Shown here: piece by piece, positions 33,683 to 43,852 of the stretch
Position numbering within the stretch: position 1 is the first letter of the stretch
How the letters are laid out: each line of letters begins with the position of its first letter
From: Ancylobacter sp. SL191
GTDB taxonomy: Bacteria > Pseudomonadota > Alphaproteobacteria > Rhizobiales > Xanthobacteraceae
Direction: 5' to 3'
NCBI RefSeq assembly: GCF_026625645.1
Contig: NZ_CP113056.1
Span: forward strand, 4,377,001-4,441,000
Length of the DNA stretch: 64,000 bases
The notes under the pieces: generated by a model
What the model saw: only the letters and a program-made list of their open reading frames with translations
Databases searched by the model: none
What the model was told of the DNA's origin: nothing
Program-made: the position numbers and the translations under genes

Positions 33683-34030
33683 TTACCGCTTGCCGGTGCG
33701 CGCCTTGCGGGCGGCATAACGCTCGTCGCGCTTGGCCTTGGCAGCGGCGACGGCAGCCTTGGCCTCGTCCAGCGCCGCGGTGCGCGCGGCGATTTCAGCG
33801 GCGACAGCGGCTTCGCGCGCGGCGGCTTCCTCGGCGAGGCGGGCTTCCTTGGCGATGCGCTTGGCCTCGGCGGCCGCGGCGCGGGCCTCGGCCTGCGCCT
33901 TGCGCTCGGCGGCGCGGGCAAGCACGGCCGGGTCATCGGCGGCGGGGCGCTTGGCGAGTTGTTCCAGCAGGCGGGCCTTGGCGGCAGCGGCGTTCTTCTG
34001 GCGGTCGTGGAAAGAGTCGATCGTTTTCAT
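33683..34030 (-). CDS. DUF6481 alanine/lysine-rich coiled-coil protein
   Basis: A 115-residue protein beginning MKTIDSFHDRQKNAAAAKARLLEQL and consisting mainly of a long Ala/Glu/Lys/Arg helix (about 15-105). It belongs to the DUF6481 type common in Hyphomicrobiales. Converges with dcd. Function unknown. Confidence 0.85.
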   Translation of the reverse strand: MKTIDSFHDRQKNAAAAKARLLEQLAKRPAADDPAVLARAAERKAQAEARAAAAEAKRIAKEARLAEEAAAREAAVAAEIAARTAALDEAKAAVAAAKAKRDERYAARKARTGKR

Positions 34031-34238
34031 GCGCGTTCTTTAACCCCAGAACGGCCGGATTAACAGCCGGGGCAGGCGATTTTGCTGGTGTTGCCCGCCG
34101 ATTTGAGGCAGCGCCACAGGGCGACGCGAAATTTGATCGCCGCGCCCGGTTTCAAAACCCGCCATCTTCTGGAAGGGAGAGCGCCTTGCCGCCGCTCGGG
34201 CGATTCCGCCGGGTGGGCCGGGCGCGCGTGGCCGTACC

Positions 34239-35153
34239 ATGACACCGAGAGACGTCTCCGCCTATCTGTTCCTGGCCATCGCCTGGGGCCTGTCCTTCAT
34301 GTGCGTGGTGCAGGCGGTGCACGGCTTCGGCTGGGCGGGCGCGGTGGCGTTCCGCGCCTTCATCGCCGCCGGCACGCTGCTGCTGATTGCACGGCTGCGC
34401 CGCAAGCGGCTGGATTTCTCCTGCGGGATCAAGCCGCTGATGATCGTGGGGGCGACCACCGTGGCGGGTCAGCTGGTGTTCCTGTCCTATGGCATGCCGC
34501 TCATCGGCACGGCCATGTCGGCGATCCTCGTCGCCACCATCCCGGTCTTCTCCATGCTGATCGCCAGGGTCTGGGGCGTCGAGCGGCTGAATGGCGGGGC
34601 GGTGGCGGGCATTGCGCTGGGCGCGCTCGGTATCCTGCTGCTGGTGGGTTTCCCCGCCGTGCCGGTCACGGCCGATTTTCTCATCGGCTGCGCGGCGACG
34701 CTGGTGGCGACCTTCTCCGCCGCCTTCGGCAGCGTCTATGCCGGGCGCCGGCTGAAGGGCGTCGGCACCAGCGAAGCCACCATCGGCGCGTTCATTTCCG
34801 GCGGCCTGATCGCCCTGCCCCTGCTCATCCTCGCCCCCGTGCCGGGCGTGCCGGGCCTTGCCGACATCGCCGCGCTGGTGACGCTCGGCGTGGTGATGAG
34901 CGCGGCGACCTATGTGCTGTATTTCGGGCTCATCAACAGCATCGGCCCGACGCGGGCGATCAGCGTCGAATTCGCCGTCACCGGCGTTGCCGTGCTTGTC
35001 GGTACTATATTACTTGGAGAACCGCTCTCGGTGCCGCAGATCGCCGGAGCGGTGGTGATCGGGCTCGGCTGCGCGCTGGTGCTCGGCCTCATCCGCCTGC
35101 CGCGCGGCAAGAGGCCGGCGGAGGTTACCCCGCCAGCAGCGTCGAACGGTTGA
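34239..35153 (+). CDS. EamA/DMT-family membrane transporter
   Basis: A 304-residue inner-membrane protein with about ten hydrophobic helices and two EamA repeats (FLAIAWGLSFMCVVQAV at 11-27; the second from about 150, ATLVATFSAAFGSVYAG), ending GEPLSVPQIAGAVVIGLGCALVL, the usual EamA C-terminus. Substrate unknown. Its 3' end overlaps the lldR 3' end convergently by about 29 bases. Confidence 0.93.
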   Translation: MTPRDVSAYLFLAIAWGLSFMCVVQAVHGFGWAGAVAFRAFIAAGTLLLIARLRRKRLDFSCGIKPLMIVGATTVAGQLVFLSYGMPLIGTAMSAILVATIPVFSMLIARVWGVERLNGGAVAGIALGALGILLLVGFPAVPVTADFLIGCAATLVATFSAAFGSVYAGRRLKGVGTSEATIGAFISGGLIALPLLILAPVPGVPGLADIAALVTLGVVMSAATYVLYFGLINSIGPTRAISVEFAVTGVAVLVGTILLGEPLSVPQIAGAVVIGLGCALVLGLIRLPRGKRPAEVTPPAASNG

Positions 35154-35889
35154 GGCGGCGCAGCGCCAGCCCGGCCCGCGCCTCGTCGCGCCGGAACGCC
35201 TCGACCGCCGCGCCGGTATAGTTCAGGTGATCGACAATCGCCCGCTCCGCCGCGTCCGGCTGGCCGGCAATGATGGCGCCGGCGAAAGCCTTGTGCTGGG
35301 CGAGCAGCGCCACGCGGAAGTCCGGCTGGGCGAAGAGCTTCTCGCGATTGAAGAAAATGTCCCGCCGCAGCATGTCGGAGAAGGCCCGCATGACGTGCAG
35401 GATGACGAGGTTATGCGAGGCCTCGTAGACGAGGCGGTGCAGTTCGATGTCGGCCTCCGCCTCCAGCGTCGCGTCCTCGGCGACATGGGCCGCCTCCATC
35501 GCCTCGATGCAGGCGGCAAGGGCGGCACGCTCGGGATCGGTGGCGCGCACCGCCGCGAGCGCCGCCGCCTTGGCCTCCACCGCCGCGCGGTACTCGAAGT
35601 AGTCGCCGGTTACCTGCTCGCTGGATTGCAGCAGCGCGACCAGCGGCTCGGTCAGTGGCGCCAGGAACTGGGCGACGCGCGTGCCGTCGCGGCTGGTGGC
35701 GAGCAGGCCGCGCGCCTCCAGCAATTGCAGCGCGTCGCGCAGCGAGGGGCGTGAGACCTCCAGCCGCTCGGCGAGGTCGCGCTCGCTCGCCAGCTTCTCG
35801 CCCGGCCGCAACACGCCTTCGAGGATCATGCGCTCGATATGCTCGGCGATGGTCTCAGCGAGCTTTCGCGTGCGCAGCGGCTCGATCAT
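35125..35889 (-). CDS. lldR: FadR/GntR-family regulator, probably LldR
   Basis: A 254-residue regulator: N-terminal GntR winged helix (LRPGEKLASERDLAERLEVSRPSLRDALQLLEARGLL, about 27-63) and an all-helical FCD ligand domain with metal-binding His residues (ELHRLVYEASHN, LAQHKAFAGAI). It is divergent from lldD, which supports a lactate-responsive regulator. The ATG at 35889 gives MIEPLRTRKLAE; a longer in-frame version reaches into the shared intergenic region. Confidence 0.85.
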   Translation of the reverse strand: MIEPLRTRKLAETIAEHIERMILEGVLRPGEKLASERDLAERLEVSRPSLRDALQLLEARGLLATSRDGTRVAQFLAPLTEPLVALLQSSEQVTGDYFEYRAAVEAKAAALAAVRATDPERAALAACIEAMEAAHVAEDATLEAEADIELHRLVYEASHNLVILHVMRAFSDMLRRDIFFNREKLFAQPDFRVALLAQHKAFAGAIIAGQPDAAERAIVDHLNYTGAAVEAFRRDEARAGLALRRLNRSTLLAG

Positions 35890-36202
35890 GGCGGCTCCGG
35901 AAGGGCTCGGGTCGGTGGTTCCCGATGTATGCGACAGCGGGCCGGTGCGTTCAACCAAGGATTGGGATCTTGGCCGATTGACAGGAATGGTCAAATAATT
36001 TTACCAGAACAGCATCCACTCCCCGGCGGGGCAGAGCCATGCGGGGAGGATGGGTGCCCCGTCCAAGGTGGTGGCGTCCCTCGCGGCGGGATGTCAGAAC
36101 AGCGGGGAACACGACGTTCCGCAGGATCAGGGGGAGGCCGGGCGCCTTCCTTCACCCTTGAGCGGCGCCCGGTCACGCAGCAGGCGCAGAGAAAGGCCCG
36201 AT
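35890..36202. promoter_or_regulatory. lldR-lldD divergent intergenic region with a TGGT-N11-ACCA site
   Basis: The 313 bases hold TTGACA at about 35978, directly followed by TGGT (35988-35991), 11 bases and ACCA (36003-36006). FadR/PdhR-class regulators bind TGGT...ACCA-type inverted repeats, usually with a shorter spacer, so this is a weak operator candidate. Promoters for both genes must lie here. Confidence 0.4.
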
Positions 36203-37336
36203 ATGAGCACCGTCACCAACATTCAGGATCTGCGCGCCATCGCCAAGCGCCGGGTGCCGCGGGCCATTTTCCACTACGCCGACCGCGGCTCCTATGACGA
36301 GGTGACGCTCAAGGCCAACAAGGCGGACCTCGCCGCCATCCCGCTGCGCCAGCGGGTGATGATCGACGTGTCCGAGCGCTCCACCGCGACAACGATGATC
36401 GGCGAGAAGGTCGCGCTGCCGCTCGCCATCGCCCCCACCGGCCTCACCGGCCTGTTCCACGGCGACGGCGAGATCCATGGCTGCCGCGCCGCCCATGCGG
36501 CGGGCATTCCCTTCACCCTCTCCACCATGTCCATCTGCTCCATCGAGGACGTGGCGGCTGCCGTCGACAAGCCGTTCTGGTTCCAGCTCTATGTGATGCG
36601 CGACCGTAAATTCTCGGAATCGCTGATCGAGCGCGCCAAGGCGGCGAAGTGCTCGGCGCTGGTGCTGACGCTCGACCTGCAGATCCAGGGCCAGCGCCAC
36701 ATGGACATCAAGAACGGTCTTGCCGTACCGCCCAAGCTGACGCTGGCCAATGCGCTCGACATCGCCACCAAGCCGCGCTGGGCGATGAGCGTGCTGATGG
36801 GCAAGCGCCATTCCTTCGGCAATCTCGCCGTGCGCCAGGAGGCCGACAGCCTCACCACCCTCTCGCAGTGGATCGCCGGTCAGTTCGATCCGTCCCTGTC
36901 GTGGAAAGATGTCGAGTGGGTGCGCTCGATCTGGCCGGGCAAGCTGATCCTCAAGGGCGTGCTGGATGTCGAGGATGCGAAAATCGCCGCCGCCACCGGC
37001 GCCGACGCCATCGTCGTGTCCAACCATGGCGGACGCCAGCTCGACGGCGCCGTCTCCTCCATCTCGGCGCTGCCCAAGGTGGTGGAAGCCGTGGGTGACA
37101 GGACGGAGATCTGGTTCGACGGCGGCGTCACCTCCGGTCAGGACATACTGAAGGCGCGGGCGCTCGGCGCGCGCGGCTGCATGATGGGAAAGGCCTTCCT
37201 CTGGTCGCTGGCGGCGGGTGGACAGGCGGGCGTCGCCCAAGCCATCGACATCATGCGCAAAGAGCTCGACGTCTCGATGGCGCTGACCGGCGTCAAGGAC
37301 ATCGAGACCGTCGACCGCAGCGTGCTGGCGCTCTGA
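36203..37336 (+). CDS. lldD: FMN-dependent L-lactate dehydrogenase (alpha-hydroxy-acid oxidising)
   Basis: Membrane-associated enzyme oxidising L-lactate to pyruvate, 377 residues. Catalytic His275 is in VVSNHGGRQLDG; other family motifs are LAIAPTGLTGL (74-84), FQLYVMRD and ILKGVLDVEDA. Other alpha-hydroxy acids are possible substrates; the lldR neighbour supports lactate. Confidence 0.92.
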   Translation: MSTVTNIQDLRAIAKRRVPRAIFHYADRGSYDEVTLKANKADLAAIPLRQRVMIDVSERSTATTMIGEKVALPLAIAPTGLTGLFHGDGEIHGCRAAHAAGIPFTLSTMSICSIEDVAAAVDKPFWFQLYVMRDRKFSESLIERAKAAKCSALVLTLDLQIQGQRHMDIKNGLAVPPKLTLANALDIATKPRWAMSVLMGKRHSFGNLAVRQEADSLTTLSQWIAGQFDPSLSWKDVEWVRSIWPGKLILKGVLDVEDAKIAAATGADAIVVSNHGGRQLDGAVSSISALPKVVEAVGDRTEIWFDGGVTSGQDILKARALGARGCMMGKAFLWSLAAGGQAGVAQAIDIMRKELDVSMALTGVKDIETVDRSVLAL

Positions 37337-37358
37337 GCCGGTACTCGGCGGGGCAACG

Positions 37359-37859
37359 TCAGCGGCGTGGCGCAGGCCGCAGCCTTGTATCGGCGCCGCG
37401 CGGCAGGCGCAGCGGCCAGCGCACCATATGCTCGATGAAATCTTCCAGCGGCAGGTCGTCCTCCAGCGCCGCCACCTTGCCGCGCACCGAAACGCCGGCC
37501 TGATGGACGGTGTCGCGGTTGCCGGAGACGAGGTGGTGCCACCAGTAGAGATCGCGCCCCTCCTCGACCAGCCGGTAGGCGCAGGAGGGCGGCAGCCAGC
37601 CGAGCGCGCGCACCGTCTCCGGCGTCAGCCGCACACAGTCCGGCACCTGCGCCTGCCGGTTGGGATAGTCGCGGCAGCGACAGCCATCGTCGTCCAGCAG
37701 CTTGCAGCCGATATCGGTATAGGCGATCGCCTCGCTGTCCTCGTCCTGCAGCTTGACCAGGCAGCAGCGTCCGCAGCCATCGCACAGGCTCTCCCACTCG
37801 GCCGCGTCCATCTCTTCGAGCGACTTGGCGCGCCAGAAAGGTTCGTCGGCCGGGGTCAT
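37359..37859 (-). CDS. YcgN/UPF0260 cysteine-cluster protein
   Basis: A 166-residue protein of the YkgJ/YcgN zinc- or iron-cluster type: [16 protein letters not shown] (about 26-41), [19 protein letters not shown] (51-69), [11 protein letters not shown] and [10 protein letters not shown]. All expected cysteines are present. Function unknown. Convergent with lldD. Confidence 0.92.
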   Translation of the reverse strand: MTPADEPFWRAKSLEEMDAAEWESLCDGCGRCCLVKLQDEDSEAIAYTDIGCKLLDDDGCRCRDYPNRQAQVPDCVRLTPETVRALGWLPPSCAYRLVEEGRDLYWWHHLVSGNRDTVHQAGVSVRGKVAALEDDLPLEDFIEHMVRWPLRLPRGADTRLRPAPRR

Positions 37860-37924
37860 TGCGGGTCCATCAGGCTGGGAGTGAGCGGCGGAGGGCCTGC
37901 GCCCGCCCGCTTGAACCTGCGTGG

Positions 37925-39586
37925 CTAGCCGATCTTGCGGCCCATGTCTTTCAGGATTTCGCGAGCGGCATTGTGGCCGGGAATGCCGGAGACGCCGCCA
38001 CCCGGATGCATGGAGGCGCCGCAGATGTATAGCGCGCCGATCGGCGTGCGGTAATCGGCATAGCCGGACACCGGCCGCTGGAAGAAAAGCTGGTCCGCCG
38101 ACAGCTCGCCCTGGAAGATATGGCCCTGCGGCAGATTGACGATCCGCTCGATGTCCGGCGGCAGCAGAAGCTGGGCGTCGATCACGTCATTGCGGAAGCC
38201 GGGGGCGAAGCGCTCGATCACATCGAACACGTTCTTCTCGAAATTCGCCCGCTCATCGGCCCAGTCGCCGCCCTTCAGCGTGTGGGGCGCATGGCCGCCG
38301 AACAGGTTCACCACATGCTTGCCGGGCGGGGCGAGCGTGTCGTCCACCATGGTCGGCACCACCGGGGTGATGAAGGGCGCGGCCGAGTACCCGCCATGCT
38401 TGGCGTCGTCATAGGCGCGCTCGAGATAGTCGATGTCCGGCGCGATATGCATATAGGTCGGGTAGCTGAAGGAGCCGATGGCGCCCTCCCGTCGCACGCG
38501 GTCGAGGATGCGGTATTGCGGCGGGCGCTCGCAGGCGATGTTCATCTTGAAGGCGGTGCTGAAGGTGCGGTAGCCGCGGATTTCGCGCACCACCTCGGCC
38601 GGCAGATGCTGCTCGCCGACCAGATCGCGGTAGAGATGCGGCGCCGAGGCATTGGAGATGATCGCCCGCGCCCGGTAGATGTCGCCCGCGGCGGTGACGA
38701 CCTCGGTGGCGCGGTTATTGGCGATGCGGATCTCGGCGACCGGCGCGCCGGTGACGATCTGCACGCCCGACTGCCGGGCGGCGCTGGCCAGCGCCTGGGT
38801 GATCGCCCCCATGCCGCCCTTGATGAAGCCCCAGCCGCCGGCGCCCTCATGCTCGCCCATGACATGGTGCATGATGACATAGGCCGAGCCGGGCGATTTC
38901 GGGCCCGCAAAGGTGCCGATCGAGGCGTAATAGGCGAGGACCGCCATCACGCGGTCGTCCTCGAACCATTCGCGCAGGAAGTCGTAGGCCGACATGGAGA
39001 GCATGTCGACGATGCGGTACATCTTGCGGCCGACCTTGCGGTACTTCCACAGCAGCGCCGCGCCTTCGCGGAAGGTCTTCCAGTCGCGCCGCGCCGGGTC
39101 GATCGGCGTCTCCCACAGCAGCCGGCGCACGATCTGCGTGGCTTCCACCAGATAGTCGTTGAAAGCGGGATAGATCGCCGCGTCATGGGCGGAGAAGCGG
39201 GCGAAGGAGGCCTGCGTCTTGGCCACATCGTCGGAGAAGGCGATGTAGTCGTCATCGCCAATGGGCGAGACCATGTCGGAGCAGGGCAGCACCTCGAGGC
39301 CATGCGCGTGCAGGCGCAGGTCGCGGATGATGCGCGGGTGCAGCAGGCTCATCAGATAGGAGAAGATCGAGGCGCGGAAGCCGGGCGAGAACTCCTCCGT
39401 CACCGCCGCCCCGCCCACCACGTCGCGGCGCTCCAGCACCGCCACGCGCAGCCCGGCGCGGGCGAGATAATTGGCGCAGACGAGCCCGTTATGGCCGGCG
39501 CCGATGATGACGGCATCGAAGTCACGGCCGGCAAGCGCTGCGCTGGCGGCGGAGGCGGGCGAGGCACTGGCGGGGCGGGCAGACAT
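37925..39586 (-). CDS. FAD-dependent oxidoreductase, phytoene desaturase/PYROXD2-like
   Basis: A 553-residue flavoprotein: dinucleotide fold [23 protein letters not shown] (about 23-45), [10 protein letters not shown], and a C-terminal [23 protein letters not shown] (about 520-542). The closest class is carotenoid isomerase/PYROXD2-like oxidoreductase. Substrate unknown; no carotenoid genes nearby. The XRE-cupin regulator directly upstream on the same strand may control it. Confidence 0.88.
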   Translation of the reverse strand: MSARPASASPASAASAALAGRDFDAVIIGAGHNGLVCANYLARAGLRVAVLERRDVVGGAAVTEEFSPGFRASIFSYLMSLLHPRIIRDLRLHAHGLEVLPCSDMVSPIGDDDYIAFSDDVAKTQASFARFSAHDAAIYPAFNDYLVEATQIVRRLLWETPIDPARRDWKTFREGAALLWKYRKVGRKMYRIVDMLSMSAYDFLREWFEDDRVMAVLAYYASIGTFAGPKSPGSAYVIMHHVMGEHEGAGGWGFIKGGMGAITQALASAARQSGVQIVTGAPVAEIRIANNRATEVVTAAGDIYRARAIISNASAPHLYRDLVGEQHLPAEVVREIRGYRTFSTAFKMNIACERPPQYRILDRVRREGAIGSFSYPTYMHIAPDIDYLERAYDDAKHGGYSAAPFITPVVPTMVDDTLAPPGKHVVNLFGGHAPHTLKGGDWADERANFEKNVFDVIERFAPGFRNDVIDAQLLLPPDIERIVNLPQGHIFQGELSADQLFFQRPVSGYADYRTPIGALYICGASMHPGGGVSGIPGHNAAREILKDMGRKIG

Positions 39587-39617
39587 GGCGAAGCCTCTGG
39601 CTGGCGGGTGGAAGGGA

Positions 39618-40223
39618 TCAGAAGGAGGCGGGCGTGACGGCCCAGATCACCACGGTCTCGTGCGTGCCGGGGTTGCGGTAGCGGTGCGGCCGGTGCGAGG
39701 CGAAGCCGAAGCTGTCGCCGGCCTGCAATGTCCAGCTCTGGGTTTCGACGGTGAGTTCGAGCGTGCCGGCCACGACATAGCCGCCCTCCTCGCCCTCATG
39801 GGCATAGCCCTCCTCGATCCCCGTGCCGGGAGCGATGCGGCAGAGCAGGAATTCGAGCTGGCCGCCCATCTGCGGGGTCAGCAACTCGTCGCTGATGCCG
39901 CCGGCATAGGTGATCTGGCGGCGGGCACCCCGGCGCACCACCACCTCATCGGGCGCGGGCGTCGCCGGCGCGGCGTCCTCGCGGAAGAACCAGCCCACCG
40001 TGACGCCGAGCGACCCGGCGATCAGGTGCAGCGCCTTCACCGAGGGTTCGGAGAGGCCGCGCTCGATCTGGCTGAGCAGGCCGAGGGAAAGTCCCGTCGC
40101 TTCCGACAGCGCGGCCAGCGTCAGCTTCCTGTCCCGCCGCAGCGCGCGGATCATCTGCCCGAGCCGGGTGCCGAGGTCGGCCGCGCCGGCGGCGTCCTCG
40201 CGGGGCTCTCTCCTCTCCTCCAT
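39618..40223 (-). CDS. XRE-family regulator with C-terminal cupin domain
   Basis: A 201-residue regulator: HTH_3 domain at about 20-78 (RDRKLTLAALSEATGLSLGLLSQIERGLSEPS) and a cupin_2 domain at about 125-195 (HEGEEGGYVVAGTLELTV, GDSFGFASHRPHRYRN). Such proteins regulate neighbouring catabolic or oxidase genes. Here the next gene downstream is the FAD oxidoreductase, 31 bases away, and a palindrome lies upstream. Confidence 0.92.
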   Translation of the reverse strand: MEERREPREDAAGAADLGTRLGQMIRALRRDRKLTLAALSEATGLSLGLLSQIERGLSEPSVKALHLIAGSLGVTVGWFFREDAAPATPAPDEVVVRRGARRQITYAGGISDELLTPQMGGQLEFLLCRIAPGTGIEEGYAHEGEEGGYVVAGTLELTVETQSWTLQAGDSFGFASHRPHRYRNPGTHETVVIWAVTPASF

Positions 40224-40293
40224 GACGGTCCCTCGCGCTTGCCCGTGTTGAATTTCATAAATGTGGAATCATGGAGAGCTTCGCAAGCCATAT

Positions 40294-40309
40294 TTTCACG
40301 TACGTGAAA
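40294..40309. promoter_or_regulatory. Perfect 16-bp palindrome TTTCACGTACGTGAAA
   Basis: Lies about 70 bases upstream of the XRE-cupin regulator start and 104 bases before the PBP1a start, in a small AT-rich island. Palindromes with CACGT arms are typical for XRE regulators, so autoregulation is likely. A degenerate second copy (TTTCATAAATGTGGAA) lies at about 40252-40267. Confidence 0.65.
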
Positions 40310-40412
40310 TATCGAGAACTCCCCGGCATGACGGGCGATCCGCGACAGCCCTCGCCTGCCCTGCCGGGCTTCGCTATAAGGGCGCGGGGGCGGGTGGCAT
40401 GGAGACGACGGC

Positions 40413-42632
40413 GTGAGCGAGCGTCGACCGGACGAGGACGCGACCGGGGAGAGCCCGGCCGGGCAGGACGCACCGCGCCCGCGCGGGGGACGGCGCCTGC
40501 GCAATTTCCTGCTCGCCATCGATTCCTGGATCGACAGCACGATCTATTCCGGCGGCGTCAATCTGCGCGCGGGCTGGGACGGGTTCGTCGCCTTCACCGA
40601 GCGCTTCAACGTGCAGGGGCCAGGCCGCTGGGCCATCGCGCTGGCCTCGGAGGGCATGACCTGGGGCGCGGTGGGCGCCGTGCTCATGCTGGCGCTGGCC
40701 ATCCCCGCCTTCAAGGAAACCTCCGACGACTGGCTGAAGCGGGCCGAGCTTTCCGTCACCTTCCTCGATCGGTACGGAAACACCATCGGCGAGCGCGGCA
40801 TCCGCCATAATGACACGGTGCCGCTGGAAGAATTCCCGGATCACCTCATCAAGGCGGTGCTGGCGACCGAAGACCGGCGCTTCTACGAGCATTTCGGCAT
40901 CGACATTCCCGGCACGTTCCGCGCCGTTCTGTCCAATGCGCGGGCCGGCGGCGTGGTGCAGGGCGGCTCCTCGCTCACCCAGCAGCTCGCCAAGAACCTG
41001 TTCCTGTCGAATGAGCGCACACTGGAACGCAAGATCAAGGAAGCCTTCCTCGCGCTCTGGCTCGAATTCCACCTCACCAAGAACCAGATCCTCAAGCTCT
41101 ATCTGGACCGCGCCTATATGGGCGGCGGCGCCTTTGGCGTGGACGCGGCGGCGCAGTATTACTTCGGCAAATCCGCCCGCGACGTGAACCTCGCGGAGGC
41201 CGCCATGCTGGCGGGCCTGTTCAAGGCGCCGTCGAAATTCGCCCCGCATGTGAACCTGCCGGCGGCGCGAGGACGCGCCTCGGTGGTGCTCGACAATCTC
41301 GTCGATGCCGGCTTCATGACCGAGGGCCAGGTGTTCGGCGCCCGCCGCAACCCAGCGACCCCCGTCGACCGCAAGCAGGACGACGTGCCGGAATATTATC
41401 TCGACTACGCCTTCAACGAGGTGAAGGGCATCGTCGACACGCTGCCCAAGAGCTACGCCGAGCGCTCCTTCATCGTCCGCACGGCGCTGGACCCGAACAT
41501 CCAGAAGGCCGCCGACACCGCCATTCGCGACAGCTTGCGCCAGTTCGGCAAGGACTATGGCGCCAGCCAGTCGGCCATGGTGGTGATGGAGCCGAGCGGG
41601 GCGGTGCGCGCCATGGTCGGCGGGCGCGACTATGGCGAGAGCCAGTTCAACCGCGCCACCGACGCGTTGCGCCAGCCCGGCTCGTCCTTCAAGCCGTATG
41701 TGTATACCGCCGCGCTGATGACCGGGAAATACACCCCGCAGACCATCGTGGTGGACGGGCCGATCTGCATCGGCAACTGGTGCCCGCAGAATTATGGCCG
41801 CTCCTATGCCGGCTCGATCCCTCTCATCACCGCGCTGACCCGCTCGCTGAACACGGTGGCGGTGAAGCTGGCGGAGAATATCGGCCGTGGCCGCATCGTC
41901 GATCTCGCCCATGCAATGGGCGTGAAAAGCGAGCTCAAGATCACCCGCGCTTTGCCGCTCGGCGCCGCCGAAGTGACGGTGCTCGACCAAGCGACCGGCT
42001 ACGCCGTCTTCGCCAATGGCGGCATGTCGGTCTCGCCCCATGCGGTGATCGAGATGCGCACCCCCGCCGGCGAGCCGGTGTGGAACTTCGCGCAGGACGG
42101 GCCGAAGTCGAAGCAGGTCATCCCGCCCAACATCATCGCCATGATCAACCCCATGCTGAACAGCGTGGTGGAGAACGGCACCGGCCGGCGCGCGATGATT
42201 CCGGGCACCAAGGTCTCCGGCAAGACCGGCACGACCAATGCCTATCGCGACGCGTGGTTCGTCGGCTTCACCGGCAATTACGTCGGCGCCATCTGGTTCG
42301 GCAATGACGACTACACCTCGACCCGCAAGATGACCGGCGGCTCGCTGCCGGCGATGACCTGGCAGAAGGTGATGGCCTTCGCCCATCAGGGCATCGAGAT
42401 CAAGCCGACGCCCGGCCTCGGCAACCAGCCCCCGCCCGTGCTCGACGGCGCCGTCGCGGAAGCCTCCGCCCTAAAGATCGAGGGCGTGCGCCGGCCGGTT
42501 ACCCTCTCTCCCGCCGCCGCCGAGCGGCTGATGGGCCTCTCCGCCCGGATGCGCGACGCCGCCAGCCAGCCGCTGCGGCGCCCGACCGCCGCCGCCGATA
42601 TCGCGGCCCCGGTGGCGACGGGCAGCAATTGA
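40413..42632 (+). CDS. Class A penicillin-binding protein (PBP1a family)
   Basis: Bifunctional peptidoglycan synthase, 739 residues, GTG start. Transmembrane anchor about 83-100; transglycosylase domain with catalytic Glu153 (ATEDRRFYEH) and QGGSSLTQQLAKNL; transpeptidase domain with Ser424 in GSSFKP, SLN in TRSLNTVAVK and KTGTT. The N-terminal cytoplasmic segment of about 80 residues is longer than usual. Monocistronic. Confidence 0.95.
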   Translation: MSERRPDEDATGESPAGQDAPRPRGGRRLRNFLLAIDSWIDSTIYSGGVNLRAGWDGFVAFTERFNVQGPGRWAIALASEGMTWGAVGAVLMLALAIPAFKETSDDWLKRAELSVTFLDRYGNTIGERGIRHNDTVPLEEFPDHLIKAVLATEDRRFYEHFGIDIPGTFRAVLSNARAGGVVQGGSSLTQQLAKNLFLSNERTLERKIKEAFLALWLEFHLTKNQILKLYLDRAYMGGGAFGVDAAAQYYFGKSARDVNLAEAAMLAGLFKAPSKFAPHVNLPAARGRASVVLDNLVDAGFMTEGQVFGARRNPATPVDRKQDDVPEYYLDYAFNEVKGIVDTLPKSYAERSFIVRTALDPNIQKAADTAIRDSLRQFGKDYGASQSAMVVMEPSGAVRAMVGGRDYGESQFNRATDALRQPGSSFKPYVYTAALMTGKYTPQTIVVDGPICIGNWCPQNYGRSYAGSIPLITALTRSLNTVAVKLAENIGRGRIVDLAHAMGVKSELKITRALPLGAAEVTVLDQATGYAVFANGGMSVSPHAVIEMRTPAGEPVWNFAQDGPKSKQVIPPNIIAMINPMLNSVVENGTGRRAMIPGTKVSGKTGTTNAYRDAWFVGFTGNYVGAIWFGNDDYTSTRKMTGGSLPAMTWQKVMAFAHQGIEIKPTPGLGNQPPPVLDGAVAEASALKIEGVRRPVTLSPAAAERLMGLSARMRDAASQPLRRPTAAADIAAPVATGSN

Positions 42633-42698
42633 GGGCGGTGATGTTCGCGGTGATGTTCGTATCGGCCGGATTGACCTTCCCCACCCGCGCGCCCATGC

Positions 42699-43310
42699 AT
42701 GGGCGCCCCGTCACCGCCTCGGATTGATCCGCCCTTGCGCGCCCTGCTCTTCTTCCTGACGCTGGCCATCGGCGCCGTCATCGGCCTCGGCCTCACCTGG
42801 GTGACCACGGTGCGCGGCTATGGCCCGACGGCGATCCGCGCCGGCGCGTGGGAAGCCTGGCCGAAGGCGGGAACCGAGGATGCCGATCCCTATGCGCGCG
42901 CTGCGCTCGCCCGCGCCGGCGAATTGCCGCTGGAACTGGCCGATGGCATCGCCTTCGTCGCCACCACCGACGATGCCGGCAAGCCGCTCGACGGGCGCTG
43001 CGACCTGCGCCTCTCCGGCACCGTGCCGCAGGCGCGCTTCTGGACGCTGACCGTCACCGACGAACGCGGCCGGCTGATCGAGAACGCCGCCCAGCGCAGC
43101 GGCTTCACCAGCCCGGAGGTGGTCTGGAACCGCGACGGCACGCTCGACGTCGCGCTCGGCCCCCGCGCCCGGCCAGGCAACTGGCTGCCGACCGGCGCGC
43201 GTGGACATATCGTCCTGACACTCCGCCTCTACGACACCCCCGTCGGCCTCGCCAGCCGCACCAGCGATGCGCCGGCCATGCCGAAGCTCATGACGGAGCG
43301 GTGTCCATGA
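42699..43310 (+). CDS. DUF1214 membrane-anchored protein
   Basis: A 203-residue protein with one N-terminal helix (about 14-36) and a DUF1214 domain (ARFWTLTVTDERGRLIENAAQRSGF). The start is uncertain: ATG at 42699 has no clear ribosome site, and a TTG at 42735 is possible. It overlaps the DUF1254 gene by 4 bases. These domains often occur fused or adjacent; function unknown. Confidence 0.85.
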   Translation: MGAPSPPRIDPPLRALLFFLTLAIGAVIGLGLTWVTTVRGYGPTAIRAGAWEAWPKAGTEDADPYARAALARAGELPLELADGIAFVATTDDAGKPLDGRCDLRLSGTVPQARFWTLTVTDERGRLIENAAQRSGFTSPEVVWNRDGTLDVALGPRARPGNWLPTGARGHIVLTLRLYDTPVGLASRTSDAPAMPKLMTERCP

Positions 43311-43852
43311 AGCGGCTGATCCTGCCCATTCTCGCCGGCGTGGTGCTCGGCGGCATCGTCCATCTCGTGGGCGTACTGCTCATGCCCTATGTCGCCGACC
43401 AGGACGCCTATGCCCGCCTCGCGGCGGTCGGCGAGCTCAACACCGTCACCGGGATCGACGATCCCGGCGTCGACGGGGCGGTTCTGCCGGCCAGCGACCC
43501 GGCCTTCGTGACCGCCGTCTGCCTCTACGATCTCGCGGACGGGCCGGTAAAAATCCAGGTGCCGCCGACCGACGACTATACCTCGATCTCGTTCTACACC
43601 CGCTATGGCCTGCCCTTTTACGCGATCAACGACCGCTCGGCCAGCCGCAGCCTGATCGTGCTCGACCTGATGACCGCCAAGCAGCGCGCCGCCCTGCCCG
43701 AGGATGCGGATGTGACGGCGGCGGACCGGCTCGTGGTGGAATCACCGAGCCTCGAAGGCGTCGTGCTCATCCGCGCGCTGGTGCGCGAGCGCGGCGCCCG
43801 CGAGCAGGTGCGCACGCGGCTCGACATGGCCCGCTGCAGCAGCGCCTCATAG
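43307..43852 (+). CDS. DUF1254 membrane-anchored protein
   Basis: A 181-residue protein: N-terminal membrane segment (MKRLILPILAGVVLGGIVHLVGVLLM), then the DUF1254 core VCLYDLADGPVKIQVPPTDDYTSISFYTRYG (about 67-97). Coupled to the DUF1214 gene by an ATGA overlap, so the two products probably work together in the envelope. Confidence 0.85.
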   Translation: MKRLILPILAGVVLGGIVHLVGVLLMPYVADQDAYARLAAVGELNTVTGIDDPGVDGAVLPASDPAFVTAVCLYDLADGPVKIQVPPTDDYTSISFYTRYGLPFYAINDRSASRSLIVLDLMTAKQRAALPEDADVTAADRLVVESPSLEGVVLIRALVRERGAREQVRTRLDMARCSSAS

